Source: Nostoc mirabile CHAB5784
GTDB lineage: Bacteria; Cyanobacteriota; Cyanobacteriia; Cyanobacteriales; Nostocaceae
DNA length: 64,000 bases
Assembly: GCF_020829645.1 (NCBI RefSeq)
Contig: NZ_JAIVFS010000032.1
Span: 1 to 64,000, forward strand
Direction: 5' to 3'
The notes under the pieces were generated by a model that made no database searches, was not told the DNA's origin, and worked only from the letters and a program-made list of their open reading frames with translations. Made by a program: the position numbers and the translations under genes. Below are positions 59,127 through 64,000 of this stretch, piece by piece; within the stretch, counting starts at the first letter, position 1, and each line of letters starts with the position of its first letter.

Positions 59127-59611
59127 AAGCTTTACTGGGAGACACCAGATGCATCTCCTCATGGGATCAGGTCTGTCTCCCTCAATACTATAAAATTTAT
59201 TTATTAACCATACATTAAAACATTATATTACTAATTTATTGGACACTCCCACGGCTTATAGCCGTGGGATTTTTAAATCATGGGGTTCTAGTCAAAAGAG
59301 GCAAGGGAGCAGGGGGCGCTTTGCTGGGGGAAAGACACCAGACGGAGCTTGTACTCGCGGCTTGCGTTCAAGCGGACAAAGAAGGACGGGGCTTCGTACC
59401 CGTGTTTCGCTCTGCTCCACGCAGTTCTTGGAAGGGCTTACTCCCCCTGCTCCCTGCTCCCTTCCCCCCTGCCTCTTCGGTGAACTCACCCTCATCAAGC
59501 ATCGTAAACCCAGTTAGCGACTTTTAAAGATCAGGTCAAAACGGGATAGAGGAGCTACAGTCAGTGGCAAAGTTCTAAAATTAAGAAGCATGAAATCAAT
59601 TTGAGGACATT
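59127..59611. other. spacer with a hairpin and GC-rich repeats
   Basis: CCCACGGCTTATAGCCGTGGG (about 59248-59268), followed by TTTTT, is a strong hairpin that may terminate the PEP-CTERM gene. It also resembles the end hairpins of IS200/IS605 elements. A GGGAGCAGGGGGC...CCCCCTGCTCCC inverted pair (59307-59321 and 59444-59461) brackets a GC-rich block. Frames here are repeat-derived, not genes. Confidence 0.55.
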
Positions 59612-59884
59612 ATGGCTGCAAAAGTAGAAATTTACACTTGGAGAACTTGCCCGTTTTGCATTCGTGCCAAAAGTTTGCTGAAGAACAAGGGCGTTGAATT
59701 TATCGAATACAGCATTGATGGAGATGAGGCAGCCAGAAATAAAATGGCTCAAAGAGCAAATGGACGCCGTTCTTTACCGCAAATTTTCATCAATGATGAT
59801 CATATTGGTGGTTGTGATGATATCCACGCTTTAGACAGTCAAGGCAAGCTAGATGAGCTACTAACTTCTAGCAAGAGCGTGTAG
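59612..59884 (+). CDS. grxC: glutaredoxin 3
   Basis: The 90-residue thioredoxin-fold protein has the dithiol active site CPFC (residues 14-17, YTWRTCPFCIRAKSLL), the cis-Pro segment RSLPQIFINDDHIGG and a terminal helix ALDSQGKLDELL. It reduces protein disulfides and glutathione mixed disulfides using glutathione. gshB follows on the same strand after 236 bp, a pairing conserved in cyanobacteria that links glutaredoxin to glutathione supply. The ATG is preceded by GAGGAC seven bases upstream. Confidence 0.93.
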   Translation: MAAKVEIYTWRTCPFCIRAKSLLKNKGVEFIEYSIDGDEAARNKMAQRANGRRSLPQIFINDDHIGGCDDIHALDSQGKLDELLTSSKSV

Positions 59885-60120
59885 TTTCAGAAAATATTGC
59901 TAGAAGCTAGCGACAAGCCGCTATACACGGCAGTCGCTACAACTCTGGAGAGCTACGCGTTGCCTTGTTTAGAGACTTTTTTCTCACAAAAGCCACATCT
60001 GTCTACAAGACTTTACCTGCCAGGTTCCACTCAGCAGTACATATATACGTCAATTGGTGAGAGCATCAAGAGATAATAATTGAATAACCATTTAATTTCT
60101 TGGTGATTGAGGTATAAAGG

Positions 60121-61095
60121 GTGAAACTGGCTTTTATCATTGATCCCATCCATCTGCTTGACCCGTGTCATGATACCAGTGTTGCCCTAATTGAAGCAGC
60201 GCAAATCCTGGGACACGAAGTTTGGGTGACTCAGGCAAATCTGCTGAGTGTGGTGGAGAGCAAAGCTTGGGCTGTCCTACAGCGAGTCGAACTTGTACCA
60301 GTGCAGTTGGTGGAAGGACGCTGGATAGCAGTAAATCCTTGGTATAAGTTGAGCGATTCCTGCTTAACTTCTTTAGAGACAATGGATGCCGTATTTATGC
60401 GGACAGATCCACCTGTCAATGATTCCTACCTCTATGCTACCTATATTCTGGATTACATTGACCAAAATAAAACCCTAGTAATTAACAGTCCTAGCGGCAT
60501 CCGAGGGGCAAATGAAAAAATGTACGCCCTCCAGTTTACTAAAGCGATTCCAGAAACGATTGTCAGTGCTGATAAGCAGTTTATCCGGCAATTTGTCGAA
60601 GCAAAGGGAGCTGCGGTTCTCAAACCACTGGGTAACAAAGCTGGCGAAGGAATTTTATTTTTGCAACCAAGCGATCGCAATTTTAACTCTATTGTCGAAC
60701 TCAGTACCCTCCAAGGCCGAGTGCCTGTAATGGTGCAAACCTATTTACCGGAGGCAAAAGAAGGAGATAAGCGAATTATCTTACTCAATGGCGAACCAAT
60801 TGGTGCGCTCAATCGCCTCTCTAGCGGAACTGATTTTCGCAATAATATGGCCACTGGTGGCACAGTCGCTCAAACCGAAATTACCCCAAGAGAGGATGAA
60901 ATTTGTACCCAAGTAGCCGAACGGTTATGCCAAGACGGTTTAATTTTTGTGGGGATTGATGTTATTGGTGGCTATCTAACTGAAGTTAATGTCACTAGTC
61001 CTACCGGAATTCGTGAGATTGATCGCCTAGATGGGACTCACCTTGGCCATCAGGTTATTCAATGGATTGAACAGAAATTAAAAAGCAAAAAATAA
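60121..61095 (+). CDS. gshB: glutathione synthetase
   Basis: The 324-residue ATP-grasp ligase joins gamma-glutamylcysteine and glycine. It begins (GTG) MKLAFIIDPIHLLDPCHDTS, the family N-terminus. INSPSGIRGANEKMYALQFT, VLKPLGNKAGEGILFLQ, IILLNGEPIGALNR and FVGIDVIGGYLTEVNVTSPT are the substrate, ATP and metal segments. Length is normal for the bacterial enzyme. It lies downstream of grxC. Cytosolic; glutathione is the main low-molecular-weight thiol in cyanobacteria. Confidence 0.96.
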   Translation: MKLAFIIDPIHLLDPCHDTSVALIEAAQILGHEVWVTQANLLSVVESKAWAVLQRVELVPVQLVEGRWIAVNPWYKLSDSCLTSLETMDAVFMRTDPPVNDSYLYATYILDYIDQNKTLVINSPSGIRGANEKMYALQFTKAIPETIVSADKQFIRQFVEAKGAAVLKPLGNKAGEGILFLQPSDRNFNSIVELSTLQGRVPVMVQTYLPEAKEGDKRIILLNGEPIGALNRLSSGTDFRNNMATGGTVAQTEITPREDEICTQVAERLCQDGLIFVGIDVIGGYLTEVNVTSPTGIREIDRLDGTHLGHQVIQWIEQKLKSKK

Positions 61096-61607
61096 TTTAC
61101 ATTTATTTTTTGCTTAGTGTCCTATTTTTCAGGAAACAGACTTCCTTCGGACGCTTACGTGGGTAACTCGCCCACGCAACTTAATTTAAGTAAATATACT
61201 TACTTCTCCCGAATATGAGTTTAATGAATCGCAGGGGTAGATGTAGCGATGAGTACGACGGGCTATTGGGTGTCGCATCTGTAGTCGGGCAGATATTCTT
61301 GTTTATTTGTTCCAAAAGCAAAGCTGGACATGTGAGCCAGCAGACTCCTGCCCAAGTTCATTCTATTTCTATAAAGTAACGTTAACGAGTTTTTTACCCA
61401 TTAGCAAGATCGGGGATGGCAACACATTGCTTACCCCTGCCCTTAGTAAAACCCTGAAACTAGCAGATTTTATACAGCATTCAGCCTAATCTGAGACTGC
61501 TAATTTAATCTAAAATCGTTCGACTGACTTGTACTGAGCGTGCGTTGCCCTGAGCAAGTCGTTGGGTCGAAGTAGCGCTCACGACGAAGTTTCAAATCCA
61601 AAATCTT
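61096..61607. other. spacer between convergent gshB and ftsZ
   Basis: Holds a CGCTTACGTGGGTAACTCGCCCACGC stem (about 61152-61177) and a block with GACTGACTTGTACTGAGCGTGCG (about 61520). No gene recognised; a 60-codon frame (61307-61489) lacks protein-like pattern. Confidence 0.5.
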
Positions 61608-62930
61608 TTAATTCCTTGGTCTACCTCGGTTTCTTAAGAAATCAGGTATATCCAATCCAGGTTTTTCTTTTGGTTCTGGAATTGGAGTTGGAGTTGGAGT
61701 TGAACTTGGAGTTGAAGTTGAGGTTGGGGGATTAACTGCGGGTTGCTGTGTTGTTGGTCGCTTCGAGGTATTAGGTGCTACTCGAACGTTAGGCACGCTT
61801 TGTTGTTGCACAGCTTGCACTTCACCTGTAAATCCGGTGGCAATTACAGTAATTCTTACCTCACCTTGGAGTCTGTCATCAATTACAGCCCCAAAAATAA
61901 TATTGGCGTTGGGATCAACTACTTCATAGATTGCTTCTGCTGCTGCATTTACTTCATGCAAAGTTAGGTCTGTACCACCTGTAATATTAAAGACAACCCC
62001 TCTGGCACCTTCAATAGAACATTCTAGTAATGGTGAAGAAATAGCTGCGATCGCAGCTTCTCTGGCTCTAGATTTTCCAGAGCTAACGCCAATTCCCATC
62101 AATGCCGATCCCGCATCTGCCATCACCGCTCGAACATCAGCAAAGTCAACGTTTACCAATCCGGGGATCGTGATGATATCAGAAATACCTTGCACCCCTT
62201 GACGCAGTACATCATCTGCATAACGAAAAGCTTCTTGCACAGGTGTTTGTTCGGGGATCACTTCCAGCAGTTTGTTGTTGGGGATAATGATCAGTGTATC
62301 TACTCTACTTTTTAGTCCTTGAATACCTTCTTCCGCTTGGCTGGTACGGCGGCGTCCCTCAAAGACAAATGGACGTGTTACCACACCAACAGTCAGAGCG
62401 CCCATTTCCTTTGCTACTTCTGCCACAATCGGGGCTGCACCTGTCCCAGTACCACCCCCCATTCCAGCAGTGATAAATACTAGGTCTGCACCCTCCAAAG
62501 CTGTAGCAATTTCGTCTCGTGATTCCTCAGCTGCCTTTTGACCAATGGCAGGATTACCACCTGCTCCTAAACCCCGTGTTAGCTTCTGTCCAATTTGCAA
62601 TCTACTGGGAGCGCCAGCTAAGGTAAGAGCTTGGGCATCAGTGTTAATTGACCAAAACTCTACCCCAGAGACATCAGATTCGATCATGCGGTTAACGGCA
62701 TTGCCACCGCCACCACCTACACCAATCACTTTAATGTTAGCAACCCGGCCAGGAACAATTTCGCCAATTCGGCTATTTTCCGGAGAAATCTTCTTATTAT
62801 CGTGATTTTGTCCGAAGTTCAACCCAGAGTTATTAAAGGGATTGGTCGAGTTAACTGCCAGAGAGAACCCCGGCTGTCCCGTAGATTGGGAATTTTTATA
62901 GTTAAGTCCTTGGTTATTATCAAGTGTCAT
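61608..62930 (-). CDS. ftsZ: cell division protein FtsZ
   Basis: The 440-residue tubulin homologue polymerises with GTP into the division ring. The N-terminal extension (about 1-55, rich in Asn/Ser/Gln) is typical of cyanobacteria. The GTPase domain starts ANIKVIGVGGGGGNAVNRMI and contains the tubulin signature GGGTGTGAAPIVAEVA and the T7 loop segment NVDFADVRAVM. A Pro/Thr-rich linker (about 370-420) leads to the C-terminal peptide LDIPDFLRNRGR that binds membrane tethers. I chose ATG 62930 (MTLDNNQG); a TTG at 62942 adds four residues. ftsQ, usually upstream, is not in the window. Confidence 0.96.
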   Translation of the reverse strand: MTLDNNQGLNYKNSQSTGQPGFSLAVNSTNPFNNSGLNFGQNHDNKKISPENSRIGEIVPGRVANIKVIGVGGGGGNAVNRMIESDVSGVEFWSINTDAQALTLAGAPSRLQIGQKLTRGLGAGGNPAIGQKAAEESRDEIATALEGADLVFITAGMGGGTGTGAAPIVAEVAKEMGALTVGVVTRPFVFEGRRRTSQAEEGIQGLKSRVDTLIIIPNNKLLEVIPEQTPVQEAFRYADDVLRQGVQGISDIITIPGLVNVDFADVRAVMADAGSALMGIGVSSGKSRAREAAIAAISSPLLECSIEGARGVVFNITGGTDLTLHEVNAAAEAIYEVVDPNANIIFGAVIDDRLQGEVRITVIATGFTGEVQAVQQQSVPNVRVAPNTSKRPTTQQPAVNPPTSTSTPSSTPTPTPIPEPKEKPGLDIPDFLRNRGRPRN

Positions 62931-62990
62931 TGGATTTGTCAAAGGGTAGATAAACGACTTTTTTAGGTGTTATTCACCTAAGAGTCAACT

Positions 62991-63302
62991 TTAGTTTGAC
63001 AGTGCCACAATACTAGGGCACTGTTCTTTATTGTTTTCACTACTGCCAAGCCTAACAGAATTGGCAGTGCGAAAATTTGCTATGGGATAAGCTTTCAGGG
63101 CAGCCGATCGCACAGCCAATTCTAGAGAAGTATACCTACATTTATCTAAAAGTGATCTGTATAACTTCAACCAGACATTAATCGCTTCATTATTCTCAGC
63201 AGAGGGCAGAACTTGTAAAGACACACTACGGCGCATCTTATCTACCTCAATAATATTGTTAATAGATTTCACCATTGGGGATAGCTGCAACTTTAGACAC
63301 AA
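62991..63302 (-). CDS. hypothetical protein upstream of ftsZ
   Basis: The 103-codon frame reads VDKMRRSVSLQVLPSAENNE, INVWLKLYRSLLDKCRYTSL and ELAVRSAALKAYPIANFRTA. A helical centre looks protein-like but the ends do not, and I recognise no family. It lies 60 bp upstream of ftsZ on the same strand. ATG codons at 63275 or 63239 could be the real start. It may be a small regulator, a decayed gene or a chance frame. Confidence 0.35.
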   Translation of the reverse strand: MCLKLQLSPMVKSINNIIEVDKMRRSVSLQVLPSAENNEAINVWLKLYRSLLDKCRYTSLELAVRSAALKAYPIANFRTANSVRLGSSENNKEQCPSIVALSN

Positions 63303-64000
63303 AATTTACCTTATACTTACTTATCCATAAGGTTGAAGTAAGCAAGAATTTACTTTGTCAGACTATACCTGATTAATTTGTTGTTTGGGGGTCTTAATGG
63401 ACACTTTGCTTGAGCAATAGTCTATCTTACAAGAACCCTCACGACTGTGGTCAACAAATCAAGATTTTTCCCGAGGTTTCGTACCCCAATAGGAATTACG
63501 GCACAGAATAGTCTAAACTCATTGCCCAGAAGCAATGCTTACGCAACCTTGGGCGGCATTTTCCTTTACAGATTGAAACTTCGCTTCGGTAAACTGTCTT
63601 TGGAATAGAAGGCGTTTTGCACGCCATAGCCCATCATTAGATTGTCGGACATCTTGCACCCTACTATTAGATGTTAGGGGTCATAATTGAAAGTGTTTTA
63701 CTCGTAATAGAGATTTTAGGATTTATCTTCTTATTTTAATTAGAAGTTAATGCCGATTTTCGTGCGGTTTGCTCGAAAACTGAAAATAATAAATATATTT
63801 ATCAGCATAAAGCTTCTTAATTTACTAGGAGCTATCAATACATTAAACACGCTAGTACCGCAAGGCGGAAGTCACGCATTCACGCATTCACGCATTCATG
63901 CATAATTGTATTTCAGGCTTTGGCGCCATTTGAAATGGTATGAAATGGTATGTTTATTTCCGCGCCCGCTGTACTAGATGTTTTAAGGGGTTTTGGAAGT
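63303..64000. other. 700-bp spacer at the right edge
   Basis: A/T-rich, with no acceptable frame. It ends with the inverted-repeat element at 63852-63977. The ftsZ promoter region may extend here if the small frame at 62991 is not a gene. Confidence 0.5.
63852..63977. mobile_element. 126-bp CTAGTAC/GTACTAG element, expanded copy
   Basis: Ends CTAGTAC (63852-63858) and GTACTAG (63971-63977). Shared interior with 26502-26596: CGCAAGGCGGAAGTCACGC, ATAATTGTATTTCAGG and CGCCATTTGAAATG. This copy carries three ACGCATTC octamers and a doubled GAAATGGTAT, which explains its extra length. Confidence 0.75.

Noticed and set aside
59239..59527. Three overlapping frames in a GC-rich spacer
   Set aside because: They read through an inverted GGGAGCAGGGGGC/CCCCCTGCTCCC block; composition unlike neighbouring genes.

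Overview
The window comes from a filamentous, heterocyst-forming cyanobacterium of the Nostoc/Anabaena group. The octamer GCGATCGC (HIP1) is scattered throughout. PetM, a Ycf39-type photosystem II assembly factor, NblR, SigG, a DevBCA-type exporter, CrtW ketolase, FtsZ and the glutaredoxin-GshB pair are all present. Spacers are full of heptamer repeats (CCCCACT type) and small palindromic repeats typical of Nostoc. The CrtW sequence as I remember it from Nostoc punctiforme is very close, so a relative of that species is likely. This is recall, not a search.

Layout. 1-1.2 kb is a scar region: the tail of an IS4-type transposase, the C-terminal part of a rolling-circle plasmid Rep gene carrying a 21-bp tandem array, and two broken small genes. 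1.2-8 kb is housekeeping and photosynthesis: pdxA (-), petM, ycf39-like, NAD kinase, nblR-like, a DUF192 lipoprotein and a DUF2949 protein. 8-14.4 kb has a class V aminotransferase, a 1.07-kb spacer with a possible structured RNA and terminator, a DUF433/DUF5615 toxin-antitoxin pair with a frameshifted toxin, and leuS. 14.6-20.4 kb has a truncated TnpB inside a SAP-domain gene remnant, a GGCT-like protein, sigG with its putative anti-sigma gene, an L,D-transpeptidase and a ComFB-like protein. 20.4-26.2 kb has an M23 peptidase and devB-devC-devA, with a 21-bp tandem array between devB and devC.

26-41 kb is an accessory stretch. It holds three membrane-anchored pentapeptide-repeat proteins of one architecture plus a fourth broken by nested mobile elements, a methyltransferase, and a three-gene histidine-kinase/response-regulator operon. 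40.7-51.7 kb has an FAD oxidoreductase of the SelD-N-terminal type, a large TPR protein, integrase and GNAT fragments, a VapD-like protein, a nuclease fragment, SemiSWEET, a radical SAM protein, a CPXCG protein, an SRPBCC protein, a possible HLIP-like protein, crtW and cofG. 52-56 kb holds an AAA-type ATPase overlapping a TPR protein with near-identical repeats, preceded by a 42-bp tandem array, then two orphan antitoxin-like genes. 56-63 kb returns to core genes: hflX, a PEP-CTERM protein, grxC-gshB and ftsZ.

The strongest unexplained structure is in the non-coding DNA. Four tandem arrays have periods of exactly 21 or 42 bp. At least five families of short inverted-repeat elements occur, several inserted into one another, and one family shows 5-bp target duplications. 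The best candidate for an undescribed functional system is the overlapping ATPase/TPR gene pair at 52.5-55.5 kb. The membrane pentapeptide family is second. No tRNA, rRNA or CRISPR array was recognised.
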